Of a DNA stretch of 64,000 nucleotides, positions 54,952 through 64,000 are shown in pieces; position 1 is the first letter of the stretch, and every line of letters begins with the position of its first letter. The notes beneath the pieces were generated by a model. The model saw nothing but the letters and a program-made list of their open reading frames with translations, had not been told where the DNA came from and did no database searches. A program made the position numbers and the translations under genes. The stretch comes from Ruminococcus sp. (GTDB lineage: Bacteria > Bacillota > Clostridia > Oscillospirales > Ruminococcaceae): the NCBI GenBank assembly GCA_021202895.1, contig JAJQCE010000023.1:88849-152848 (forward strand), read 5' to 3'.

Positions 54952-55090
54952 CTGTTATTTTTATTGTCCCATAAAATTCGTCCAACGGTTCAAGTGATTT
55001 ACAGCTTTTATCAAAAATTTGCGCACAAATGCTTAACGTTTGACCATACAATCCATCCGTTTCAGCATCTAACAAAAAATATTTTCTCAT
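54914..55090 (-). pseudogene. truncated DnaQ-like 3'-5' exonuclease
   Basis: A 58-residue frame starting MRKYFLLDAETDGLYGQTLS, which carries the Exo-I motif (DAETDGLYG) of DEDD exonucleases. It stops after about one third of the usual domain. AAAGG site upstream. It overlaps the start of the decayed gene downstream. Probably a remnant. Confidence 0.55.
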
Positions 55091-55180
55091 TATCTTTTAC
55101 CTTTCTTTTTATTGCTCTTTACTTTTGATTATTTATTTTTTGAATACATACGGTTTATCTACCGCTGCACATAGTCTGCC

Positions 55181-55381
55181 TTATTGTTTTCTCAACAGCA
55201 ACAAATAATATTTTTCCCTAAAAAACTCCTGTTTATGAGGCAGCTTTGGTAACTCCATAGCGAGTTCTAAAGCTCGCATAAACTGTGAATCATCCATTTC
55301 ATGCGCGCCTCCTGTTACCTTAATGTCCACACCTTCTGCTCGTTTCAAAAATAAAAGCTCGTTTGTTAAAAAAATATCCAT
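55181..55381 (-). CDS. small hypothetical protein
   Basis: A 66-residue frame (MDIFLTNELLFLKRAEGVDI start, KYYLLLLRKQ end), alpha-helical in character, with a weak AGG site. Divergent from the ABC-F gene, with its start codon touching that promoter. It may be a remnant of the adjacent decayed block. 55091-55180 has no gene. Confidence 0.4.
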   Translation of the reverse strand: MDIFLTNELLFLKRAEGVDIKVTGGAHEMDDSQFMRALELAMELPKLPHKQEFFREKYYLLLLRKQ

Positions 55382-55409
55382 TGACTTTTTTTAAGACCTG
55401 CTGTATAAT
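55381..55409 (+). promoter_or_regulatory. promoter of the ABC-F / ABC exporter cluster
   Basis: TTGACT (55381-55386), 17-bp spacer, TATAAT (55404-55409), about 85 bp before the first ATG. Confidence 0.8.
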
Positions 55410-55493
55410 AAAATCATAGTAGCAGAGTCGTAGATGATTATGAGATAAGGGAAGATCAGATTTTAGGTATAAAAAAGCTGCAAAAGGAGAAAT

Positions 55494-57075
55494 TATGTTA
55501 ATTAAGGCAAAGGATATTACCAAAGGTTTTGATGGTGATTTTTTATATAAGAATGTGTCTTTTAAAATTGAATCCAGGGATAAAATCGGATTAGTCGGAA
55601 AAACGGCGCAGGGAAAACAACCTTGTTAAATATTCTTTATGGTATTATTTCAATTGACGACGGATCAATTGAGCGTTCTTTGGATTTAAAAATTGGTTAT
55701 TTGAATCAGATGGAGATTTCTTCTTTTGCCTATAGCAGCGTAGAAGAAATACTAGAGAACAATTTTTCATATATCAAAAAAATTGAAAAAAAGCTGCGTC
55801 AGCTTGAGCAGGAAATGTATAGTTCGGATGATGAAAATATAGAAGCTTTGTTGGAGCAATATCAAAATTGTCTTGACTTGTTTGAAACCTACGGCGAATA
55901 TAATTACGAACAATCGTATCAGACTTTTTGCAAACCTTTAAGCTTAACAATTTATTAAAAGAAGATTATAAGAATTTAAGCGGCGGGCAAAAGCAATATG
56001 TAAGATTGTGTCTGATTTTATTTGGCGAATATAATTTGATTTTTTTTGATGTGCCTACTTCTTTTCTGGATTTTCAAAAGACAGCATGGTTGATAAAATA
56101 TATTAGGGAAAGCAAAAAGGCATTTTTAATTGTCAGTCATGACGTTGACTTTTTGTCTAAAATTGCTGAAAAATTTTTTGATATTGATAATTTTCAGATC
56201 AACAGTTACTTTGGAGATTATGATGCTTATCTGCAATCTAAGCGAGATTTCAAAGCAAGGACAGCTCAAAACAATACAACGGCTAATAATAAAATGGCTT
56301 TGCTAGACAAGTCTATTTACGCTCAAAAAGAATGGATGAAGCAGGCAGAAAATAAGCACAAGCATAAGGTTTTAATAGATAGACTGGAAATGGAACGAAG
56401 AAAAGAAATGAATTGAATCGTCAAAAATCAAAAAATTGACTTTTCATTTCCTGTGACAGAGCAAAGTCCTGATACTGAGCTTGAAGATTCAACGCTTCTA
56501 AAACTAAAAAATGTAACTGTTATCTTAAATTCAAAACTCATTCTCTCAAAAATAAATCTGACTATATTTCGTGGAATACGTCTGGCGATATACGGAAAAA
56601 TGGTGTCGGCAAAACAACTCTTCTAAATGTTTTGACAAAAAGAATCAAGCCCTTTTCAGGCAGCTTATGGGAAAGCGAAAAGGTAATCTCTGTGTACACT
56701 GAACAAGGTTTTATTGATTCTGATTTAAACTGCGCAGATTATCTTTCATCTGTTACTTCTTTTTCTGAATATCAGTGTCAGGAATATATTGATGAAATGT
56801 TTGGTATGGATACTGGATTTGCTGACAGAAGAATAAATTTTCTGTCTGGCGGGGAGAAAAAAAGATTAGAAATTGGAGCTTACATATTACAAAATCAAGA
56901 TATAATCATATTAGATGAACCTACCGTTTCTTTAGATGAATATACAGTCAATGTTCTTTTAGAAATGTTCAGAAACTTTCATGGTTCGATTATAATTGCT
57001 ACACATGACGACCATTTCCGCTTTGCCAATGGTTTTATTACTAAGACGATTGATACAAATGGGAACTTAATTTGA
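55494..57075 (+). pseudogene. ABC-F type ATPase, frameshifted
   Basis: Two ABC domains joined by a basic linker (KHKHKVLIDRLEMERRKEMN), no membrane spans: the plan of ribosome-protecting ABC-F resistance proteins. Breaks: Walker A1 (A-run 55599-55603 is five where six would give GKNGAGKTT), a T-run at 55925-55929 one base short, TGA in frame at 56414, and Walker A2 (A-run 56596-56600 one base short of GKNGVGKTT). Signatures LSGGQKQY and LSGGEKKR and Walker B IIILDEPTVSLD survive. AAAGGAG before the ATG. Non-functional as read. Confidence 0.8.
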
Positions 57076-57089
57076 GGAAGTGCTGTCAA

Positions 57090-58849
57090 ATGAAAATAAA
57101 ATCTATTGTTCAAAACCTAATCGTTGTTATGAAATATACGCACTGGCTCTTTTTTTTGAAATTATTGGAGGTAGTGCTTTCTTCTCTTGCAAAGCCTTTT
57201 ACGCTTTTGATGACGCAGAGAGTAATAGACGGCTGCATCGATTGTTATAGAAATAACACGAATATTCGGACAATTTTTTTAGATATTTTCTTTCTGGTGA
57301 TATGCACATTACTTTCTTCAAATATACAATCAATCGATAGTTTGATCAATGAAAAGATGAGATTATTGCTAGGCTTGAATTTTAATAAGACTATCATGCA
57401 AAAAGCGGCTAAAATAGAATATTCGGCTTTTGATAAAAAAGAAAATCAAGATGTGTTCAGAAGAATGGGAGAAAATCCAAGTGACAGAATATTTAATCTT
57501 TTTAATTGCTTGTGTGAAACAATGGGTGGATGCCTGACGATTGTCGGATTGATGCTTGTTTTTGTTCAAATATCGTACTGGATGTCGATTTTGTTTGTCC
57601 TTGTTTTATTTGCAATTATGTTTTTTGATTATAAAGCGATGGAAATTATGAATACAATGTTCAGAAGTCAAACAATGGATGAAAGGCTTTTACAATATTA
57701 TTCTGGGCTTATGGAGCATAAACATTCCGTTATGGAACTTCAAATCTATAATGCAGTGTCTTATATCAATGACAAACGCAGAAAAAATCTGACAGTGTTG
57801 TGGAAGAACGAACAAAAACAACCATAAAAGCGCAAAAATATTCTTTTTTCGGCTCACTCTTAATACTGCTCTGGGTTAGCTCGTTGATTATGATTTTGAT
57901 TCAGTCTATAGCAGAAGCTGATATAACATTAGGACTTTTTGTATCGCTGATTGGCTCAGCCGAAAGTGTGTTATGGTATACAGAGGATTTGTCCTTTTCT
58001 TTTTCAAAGCTGTCGCAAAATCATTTGGAAATGAAATACTATTCTGATTTTATGGATTTACCTGAAGAAAAAAGAGAAACAACTCACGAAAAGAGATCTG
58101 ACAGTGAAGTGTGTGAAATCTGCTTTGAGAATGTCAGCTTTACATATCCAAATTCAAACAAACAGATTTTAAATAATATCACATTCAAATATAATTCCAG
58201 TCAAAGTCTGGCACTCGTCGGAGAGAATGGTTCAGGAAAAACGACGCTGATTAAATTGCTTTGCGGTTTATATACGCCTGACAGCGGGAAAATAACGATA
58301 GATAATGTAAATATCAATGAAATGGACTATGAAGAAAAAAAGAAATATTTCAGCGTGATTTTTCAGGATTTTGTCAAATATCAAATGTCTTTGCGTGAAA
58401 ATGTAGCGTTAGGCGATACGACTAAAATATATAATGATGATAAAATCTACACGGTTTTAAAAGACGTGGGTTTTCCGATTGATACATATACATTGGAACA
58501 GCAGATCGGGAAATTCTATGACGAGGGTATAGATTTATCCGGAGGGCAATGGCAGAAGGTCGCAATAGCCAGAGCCTTATATTCTGACAGTAAATTTATT
58601 ATATTGGACGAACCAACTGCTTCTTTGGATCCTGTCGCAGAAAGCAAGCTTTATCAGCTATTTCAAAAGATTATTCATCAAAGAGGGTATATTATGATAT
58701 CGCACCGATTAGCTAGCGCAAAGCTTTGTGATAAGATTCTCGTTTTGCAAAATGGTTCTATAATAGAAGAGGGTTCTCATGATGAATTGATGTTGCAAGG
58801 GGGTTATTATCAAAAGATGTACACTAAGCAGAGTGAATGGTATAAATAG
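57090..58849 (+). pseudogene. ABC exporter (membrane plus ATPase domain), one frameshift
   Basis: The membrane domain (57090-57827, five to six spans) and the ATPase domain (57800-58849) lie in two frames. One missing G at TGGAAG (57801-57806) would join them as LWEERTKTTIKAQ. The ATPase part is complete: Walker A GENGSGKTT, Q-loop VIFQDFVKY, signature LSGGQWQK, Walker B FIILDEPTASLDP, switch ISHR. Similar in plan to the intact exporter downstream. The GGQWQ signature and QDFVKY loop recall peptide/bacteriocin exporters. Confidence 0.8.
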
Positions 58850-58960
58850 ACAACGCAAAATAATTAACGGAGTTCTTCCAAAAGAGCCTATGAGAACTTT
58901 ATACATGTTCTCTCTCAAATTACCAGTAAAGTACATATATGAGAGGTGCGGTTATTAACT

Positions 58961-60718
58961 ATGAAGAGTTATCTTAATATAACAAAACGAATTTTTCGGG
59001 ATATTTTTCACACTATCCCTATTTCAGCAGCGATTGTTATGACGTATATGGTCTTCACTGCGCTTGTTCCTGCGATTCTCACTGTCTTATATGAAAAATT
59101 ATTTGACTGCGCTGCTTATACAGATACTGAAAGCTTTCATAAAGCTCTATGGCTGGGTTTTGCCGTATGCTTCGTTTATTTTATCCGATATATTTTCCAA
59201 GCGGTGTATGCGGCGGCTATGAATGCAGGAGTATACGAGAAGGTTTCATTTTTTTGTAAATCTATGATTTCTCAAAAATCATCAAGACTAAACCTTTTAG
59301 ATTATGAAGATGCTTCTAAAATGAATCTGAAAGGAATTGCTGAAGACTGCGTAAATCAGAGCAAAATCAGCAGCTTTTTTATGAATATCATGGGATTGCT
59401 GACCGGCTTTTTTGGTGTTCTGTCAATTACAATTGTACTGTCAAGCTATCATATCGCTTTTCTGCCGATTGCTGTTTTATCTGTATTGCCATATTTAATT
59501 TCTAAAATTCTCAGAGGAAAGGAATTTTATCGCATACGAGAAATCCAAATACCAAAATTGCGCGTACTTAATTATATCTGGCATCTCCTTTTTGACAGAC
59601 AATCTGTGAAAGAGATGAAAGTGATGTGCTCCCAAAAATATGTGGGAGATGTATGGACAGAAAACAGAAAAGAGATTGACAGCGAAATTTGGAAACAAAG
59701 AAAAAAAGATTCTTTTATATTATTGTTCTGTGATTTACTAAAAATAATTGCTTATGTACTCAGTGTTTTTTTGTCACTGATACTTTTAAAAAGAGATGAA
59801 ATAGGCATAGGTGTTTTTGCTGCAAGTATTAGTGCTTTTCTGTCTATGCAGCAGCAATGCAAGGATTTGCTTATAAAAATAGGTGAATCATCTGAACAGA
59901 TTCGGTTTATAAACAAGTATTATGTATATTTGGACTTGCCTGAAACGACGTCAGGCAGCGTCTCCAAGATGGACTTGCAATCAGGTATTCATATACAAAA
60001 TGTGACATTTGCTTATCCTAACATGGCTTACACTCTGAATAATATATCCTTTTCTATTAAGAAAGGCGAAAAAATCGCAATTGTCGGAGAAAACGGCAGC
60101 GGCAAAACAACACTTGCAAAAATTATTTTAGGGCTATATCCGCCAAGTTGTGGCAGTGTATTGTATGATGATATTAACATTCATGAATTAGATAAGATGT
60201 CAAAGTATCATCTTCTATGCGCTGTCACACAGGATTTTGTGAAGTATTGTTTGTCATATAGAGAAAATATTGCAATCAGCGACACAGATAATATAGAAAA
60301 CACCGAAAAAATCCGAAACACTATAGCTTCAGCGGGCAATGAAGCTGTATTAGAGAAAATAGATATAGATGATTTATTAGGAATTGAATTTGGGGGGAAG
60401 GAGTTGTCAGGCGGTGAATGGCAAAAAACTGCAATTGGACGAGCTATTTTTAAGGAAAGCGAGCTACTGATTTTTGATGAACCTACCAGCTCGCTGGATC
60501 CTATCGTAGAATCAGATATATTGACATTGCTTTTGAATGCAATGTCTGATGTTACTTCTATATTGATCTCTCATCGTGTAGGGGTTTGTCGCTTTGTAGA
60601 TAAAATTGCAGTTTTATCAAAGGGTGAATTGGTAGAGTACGGGTCACATCAGGAATTGATGAGTTTAAAAGGTAACTACTACCGACTTTTTATGGAACAA
60701 CAGCAATGGTATCAGTGA
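58961..60718 (+). CDS. ABC transporter, fused membrane and ATPase domains
   Basis: Intact, about 585 residues. Six-span exporter membrane domain (about 1-310), then ATPase with Walker A GENGSGKTTLA, Q-loop VTQDFVKYCLSYRENIA, signature LSGGEWQK, Walker B LLIFDEPTSSLDP and switch ISHR. ATG 58961 is used; a GTG at 58946 has no ribosome site. Its ATPase is very similar to that of the upstream broken exporter, so the two may have been a heterodimer. Confidence 0.9.
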   Translation: MKSYLNITKRIFRDIFHTIPISAAIVMTYMVFTALVPAILTVLYEKLFDCAAYTDTESFHKALWLGFAVCFVYFIRYIFQAVYAAAMNAGVYEKVSFFCKSMISQKSSRLNLLDYEDASKMNLKGIAEDCVNQSKISSFFMNIMGLLTGFFGVLSITIVLSSYHIAFLPIAVLSVLPYLISKILRGKEFYRIREIQIPKLRVLNYIWHLLFDRQSVKEMKVMCSQKYVGDVWTENRKEIDSEIWKQRKKDSFILLFCDLLKIIAYVLSVFLSLILLKRDEIGIGVFAASISAFLSMQQQCKDLLIKIGESSEQIRFINKYYVYLDLPETTSGSVSKMDLQSGIHIQNVTFAYPNMAYTLNNISFSIKKGEKIAIVGENGSGKTTLAKIILGLYPPSCGSVLYDDINIHELDKMSKYHLLCAVTQDFVKYCLSYRENIAISDTDNIENTEKIRNTIASAGNEAVLEKIDIDDLLGIEFGGKELSGGEWQKTAIGRAIFKESELLIFDEPTSSLDPIVESDILTLLLNAMSDVTSILISHRVGVCRFVDKIAVLSKGELVEYGSHQELMSLKGNYYRLFMEQQQWYQ

Positions 60719-61287
60719 TTTTTAAAAATGCCAGCGTTCGGTTTGACGCTAAAAAAATAAATATTGTCAAAGGGACGAACGGTATAGGAAAATCTACGCT
60801 TTTTCATCTTATTACTGGAATGATTAAAGCGGATGAGGGTCAAATTTCTGTTTGCGGAGTATGCACAGAGGAGCTTTCAGAGGTTAATTTCCAAAAGGAT
60901 TTATTTTATCTTCCTCAAAATGATCCGAAATTTAATATTACGTCTGATGAACTTTATAAATCAGCCGTACCTGAGTGTTCTTTAAAAGCAAGGAACTTTA
61001 CGCAAAAGCTGGGTGTTTCAAGCGAGGTTATTTTAAATAACTCATTATATGATTTATCCGGTGGAGAAAGAAAAAAGGTATTCCTTGCCCTTGCATTTGC
61101 AATTGATCCTAAGGTTTTGCTTCTTGACGAGCCGACAAATTCACTAAATTACGAGGGCAAAAAGACACTTTTAAAAATGCTTTGTGAAAGAAATTCAGGT
61201 GCTGTTATAATTACGCACGATGAGATCTTTGATGAATTTTCAGACGGTGTTTTTATTGTGCAGGAGTGGGAGATTAGTCTTGGCTAA
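60706..61287 (+). CDS. stand-alone ABC ATPase
   Basis: A short 193-residue ATPase: Walker A GTNGIGKST, signature LSGGERKK, Walker B VLLLDEPTNSL, switch TH. The start overlaps the previous gene by 13 bp. No membrane domain. It resembles ATPases of bacteriocin-immunity or CcmA-type exporters. Its partner is probably the decayed exporter that follows. Confidence 0.85.
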   Translation: MVSVIFKNASVRFDAKKINIVKGTNGIGKSTLFHLITGMIKADEGQISVCGVCTEELSEVNFQKDLFYLPQNDPKFNITSDELYKSAVPECSLKARNFTQKLGVSSEVILNNSLYDLSGGERKKVFLALAFAIDPKVLLLDEPTNSLNYEGKKTLLKMLCERNSGAVIITHDEIFDEFSDGVFIVQEWEISLG

Positions 61288-61288
61288 A

Positions 61289-62874
61289 ATGGCAAAGAAA
61301 ATATATATGGACTGTGCGAAGGCTATGGCAATACCGATGCTTCTACTGATAATAAAAGAGCTGCTTGAAAGCCTACTTAATGTCTACACTGCCTCAATTC
61401 TCGGAGAATTTGCAGATTCGGTTTTTACGCTTGATTTGTCACTTGGCAAACAGCAAATTTTAAAGCTTGTAATTTCTGTTTTTATTATGGTGGTCATTAT
61501 TCCGCTGACAAATTTTATCGGCAATTTTTTTATGCTTAAATATTCACTTGCTCACGACAGAACCGTTTTTAATACATTTTTCAAAAAAGAATATTTAAAA
61601 ATTGCTTGTTTTGATGTTGGAGAAGCGATATACAGGATTGAAAATGATCCAAATGAGCTTAGAATATATTGAGTAAAAACAATAGTCAAGCTGGTTTCAA
61701 TACCTGTTACCATGGCTTATTTGGCAGTAAATTGCGTGAAAATCAACATACTTTATTCTGTGATAGTTTTTGCACTGTCATTAATTATGCTTAGCGTGCC
61801 TGCCGCATTAAAAAAAATAAGAGCAAGACAAGATAACGAAACAAGAGAATTTAATACGCTCTATTCCTCATATGAGACTGACATAACGCTTGAACCTCAC
61901 AGCGTAAAAATGTTTGGGCTTAGACAAGCCTTCATCTCCAGACTTGATAAAGCGTTTAAAAAATATTACGAAAAGACGGCAGTAAAGGCTATAGGATGCG
62001 AAGTGGTTTCGGATCATTTATCTGTGTTTTTTTTTAAATTCGCTCTGTGAAATTATTACTATTATTGTAGGAGCGGTTTTCGTATCAAGAGGAGAAATTT
62101 CCGCTGGAACTGTTGCCGCAATGATTGGATACTATGCGATCTTTGGAAATATTATGTCAAATGTCAGCTTTATTTTGCACAGTACGGATGCTTTAAAGAA
62201 CATAGCTGACAGAATGGAGCTTTTGTACAGCGATCTTGAAGCTGAGAATGGGGAAAGGCTTGAAAATATAGAAAGCATTTCGGCTAATAAGCTTTCGTTT
62301 TCCTTCGATGAAAAAAGATTTTTTCGGATCTCGATTTTACAGTAAATGAAAAATCAAAGGCTGTGATTATCGGCGATAACGGGAGCGGAAAGTCCACTCT
62401 TGTAAGGCTTCTCAGCGGGCTGTATAGGGATTATGAGGGAGAGATTTTTATTAACGACAAGGAATTAAAACGCTATAGTCTTTCCTCCTTGAGAAGCAAA
62501 ATAGCATATGCCGAGCAAAACCCGTTTATCTTTTCAGGTAAGGTTTTTGAAAATATAAGGCTTGCAAATGAAAAGGCGACTGACAGCGAAATAGAAGCTT
62601 TGATGGAAAGCCTTGATATTCTTTCGCTCAAGGACAGAAGCGTTACAATGAAAACCACCGATTTATCAGGAGGAGAACGACAGAAGATTTCCATTGCAAG
62701 GGCGTTGATAAAGGATTCTCCGATAATAATTCTTGACGAGCTGATAAACAACATTGACTCTAAAGGTCTGAACTGGCTTGAGAATTTTTTTAAAAACGAC
62801 TGATAAAACCTTGTTCTACATCTCCCATGACAAAAAAATTTACAGATATGGCTGACGTCAGAATTAAAATATGA
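61289..62874 (+). pseudogene. ABC exporter, multiply disrupted
   Basis: Reassembled, it is a ~525-residue exporter: spans from 61289 on, then an ATPase with Walker A GDNGSGKST, LSGGERQK, IIILDE and YISHD. Breaks: in-frame TGA at 61670, a nine-T run (62027-62035, eight would keep frame), a six-T run (62319-62324, one short), a seven-T run (62785-62791, one too many) and GG for G at 62850. All are single-base homopolymer changes except the nonsense codon. Ends VRIKI-stop at 62874. Confidence 0.8.
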
Positions 62875-62881
62875 AGAATTT

Positions 62882-63123
62882 GTAGTCAACCACCCACCGC
62901 TTTAGAAGTGGGGGCTTGTAAGTAAGTCCAGTTGACTAGCCTAAGTACTTTGAGTACTACGTTGTGAGAATCAATACGCAACTGAGCGGTACCCTAACTC
63001 TTAATTGCGTTCATGCTACATATGTGAATGTGGGTTATTCACAATGACGTGTTCTTACAAGTTTTCACGACATTGGCGAAGGGTTCACACACTTCGGTGT
63101 GGGCAGGGCTGTATTGTCCCTGC
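62882..63123. ncRNA. orphan structured element, IS605/omega-RNA-like
   Basis: About 240 bp with no ORF and dense, nested pairing: TAGTCAAC/GTTGACTA (62883-62890 and 62931-62938) encloses hairpin CCCAC/GTGGG (62893-62912). CTTGTAAG (about 62914) pairs with CTTACAAG (about 63054) across it, making a pseudoknot. Further stems are AGTACT/AGTACT, CGCAA/TTGCG, GTGAAT/ATTCAC, CACAC/GTGTG and GGCAGGG/CCCTGCC. On the minus strand the end GCCCCCACTTC..GTGGGTGGTTGAC resembles right ends of TnpB-type IS605 elements. No nuclease gene is present. Confidence 0.5.
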
Positions 63124-63246
63124 CAAATATTAAAAAGATTGAGTATGCGGCATTTGCAAACTGCGTGGCTGTGTCGGAAATAACTTTGTGCAGCGATGTA
63201 AATTCAAACAGCGATGTAAATTCAAAGCTGCGATACATTGGCGAAA
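63123..63246 (+). pseudogene. leucine-rich surface protein fragment
   Basis: The frame reads LPNIKKIEYAAFANCVAVSE and then a duplicated NSDV block (CAGCGATGTAAATTCAAA repeated in tandem near 63192-63223) before SKLRYIGESVY. It resembles a BspA-type LRR. It begins right at the structured element and changes frame near 63247. Confidence 0.5.
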
Positions 63247-64000
63247 GTGTATATTCCAAATGCTGCGCAGGTCTTTTCGAGTATTCCGATTTTGACAAGT
63301 ATCTTTACGGTTGATGCAGTGAATGAAAGGATAACGGCGGAGGAGGTCATAAAAACCTTTACGATGGACAAGGTGCATTTTGGCGAATATGACGAAACGG
63401 AGATTGAGGTAACGGAGGACGGTGCATTTGAACTGATTCACACCTACTCCTATACTTCTGCTTCGGAAGAAATTGATGTCGGCTGTCTTTCTCATTTGGC
63501 AATCGGCACGGCAGATTTTGAGGAAGTACAAGAGATAACGGTTTCACTGTCGGAAAGCGAAGAAGCAACGGACAGCACAGACGAAGAAACAGAAGAAAGC
63601 GGCTCTGAATACTTTCTCATAAAGTCCGGGGAGCAGTATTACACGATTGCAGACGGTGAACTGCATGAAGTGGAAATCGACACGCTCTGTGCGGAGGACT
63701 TTGCCACGTATGGCTTTAGCGATATCCCTGCATCCGAGTATCTGGTAGGTCTTGAAAGCCCGGAGATATTTTACTGGACGGATGAGGATAATGGAAAAAT
63801 ACTGACCGCTCTCTGCACAGCCTATCACTATCCAAGTTATATCACAAGCTGCATTGATATGAGCCATGAGTCGATTCTCGGCATATCGCTTATGACGGCG
63901 CAGTATTCTTCGGATGTGATGATTCAGTATTCTTTGGACGATGGGGAAAACTTTACGGATGAGATATCATTTTACGACTTTTTAAACATCGATACCGACT
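63247..64000 (+). CDS. acidic surface-protein fragment, open at window end
   Basis: An open frame of about 250 codons continuing past 64000, out of frame with the LRR fragment before it. The earliest ATG is at 63364 (MDKVHFGEYDETEIEVTEDG). Rich in Asp/Glu/Ser/Thr with a low-complexity ESEEATDSTDEETEESGSE stretch; beta-rich character. It probably belongs to a secreted or wall-linked protein and is the middle or C-terminal part of the LRR gene. No ribosome site seen. Confidence 0.5.
   Translation, partial: MYIPNAAQVFSSIPILTSIFTVDAVNERITAEEVIKTFTMDKVHFGEYDETEIEVTEDGAFELIHTYSYTSASEEIDVGCLSHLAIGTADFEEVQEITVSLSESEEATDSTDEETEESGSEYFLIKSGEQYYTIADGELHEVEIDTLCAEDFATYGFSDIPASEYLVGLESPEIFYWTDEDNGKILTALCTAYHYPSYITSCIDMSHESILGISLMTAQYSSDVMIQYSLDDGENFTDEISFYDFLNIDTD

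Noticed and set aside
53946..62874. TGA read as tryptophan (recoding) in the broken ABC genes
   Set aside because: TGA is the normal stop of many intact genes here, and the same genes also carry frameshifts, so ordinary decay explains it.
1..64000. CRISPR array
   Set aside because: The only short tandem repeats are the 8-bp units at 16313 and a small duplication near 63192; there are no regular spaced repeats and no cas genes.

Overview
The window looks like a chromosomal segment of a low-to-mid GC, anaerobic, spore-forming Clostridia, most likely of the Ruminococcus/Oscillospiraceae type. The reasons are a spoIIA operon, a gerABC-type germination operon, a trimeric [FeFe]-hydrogenase, diaminopimelate decarboxylase, TTGACA-N17-TATAAT promoters and AGGAGG-like ribosome sites. 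The species cannot be fixed from the sequence alone.

Layout. 1-12120 (minus strand): one long operon with two LolD/MacB-class ABC ATPases (one with an AbrB-like tail), a very large carbohydrate-domain-bearing solute-binding protein, MalF/MalG-type permeases, a membrane-anchored NHL/TPR protein, a YIP1-family membrane protein, a DUF5696 protein and the start of another permease. It has a consensus promoter and a cre/LacI-like operator. 12479-13967: spoIIAA-spoIIAB-sigF. 14050-14966: smpB and tmRNA. 15104-17986: a GH25 lysozyme and, divergently, xylose isomerase behind a second cre-like site. 18160-22270: a TetR regulator and an FtsX-type ABC exporter with shared palindromic operators. 22612-30242: a phosphoribosyltransferase-like protein, a zinc-ribbon surface protein, DUF4363/DUF421 membrane proteins and a ger operon. 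30460-44468: two tRNAs, malic enzyme, lysA, then housekeeping genes (prfA, tsaC/sua5, coaE, lytic transglycosylase, M18 aminopeptidase, rnr, secG, glyA). Two related transposase-derived remnants lie in inverted orientation at 32.1-32.4 and 44.6-44.9 kb. 44949-47799: small unknown proteins, a highly palindromic insert, a secreted zinc phospholipase C-like protein and tcdA. 48202-52377: hydCBA electron-bifurcating-type hydrogenase.

52587-64000 is accessory DNA. It starts with a roughly 1-kb minus-strand transcription unit carrying a ladder of tiny ORFs behind repeated ribosome-site/start-codon cassettes. Next come a decayed membrane/exonuclease block and an AT-rich cluster of ABC-F and peptide-exporter-type ABC genes, several broken by single-base homopolymer indels. 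An orphan, strongly structured IS605/omega-RNA-like element follows, and the window ends in an acidic surface-protein fragment.

The strongest candidates for something undescribed are the micro-ORF array (52587-53608), the orphan structured element (62882-63123) and the composite NHL/YIP1/DUF5696 sugar-ABC operon.
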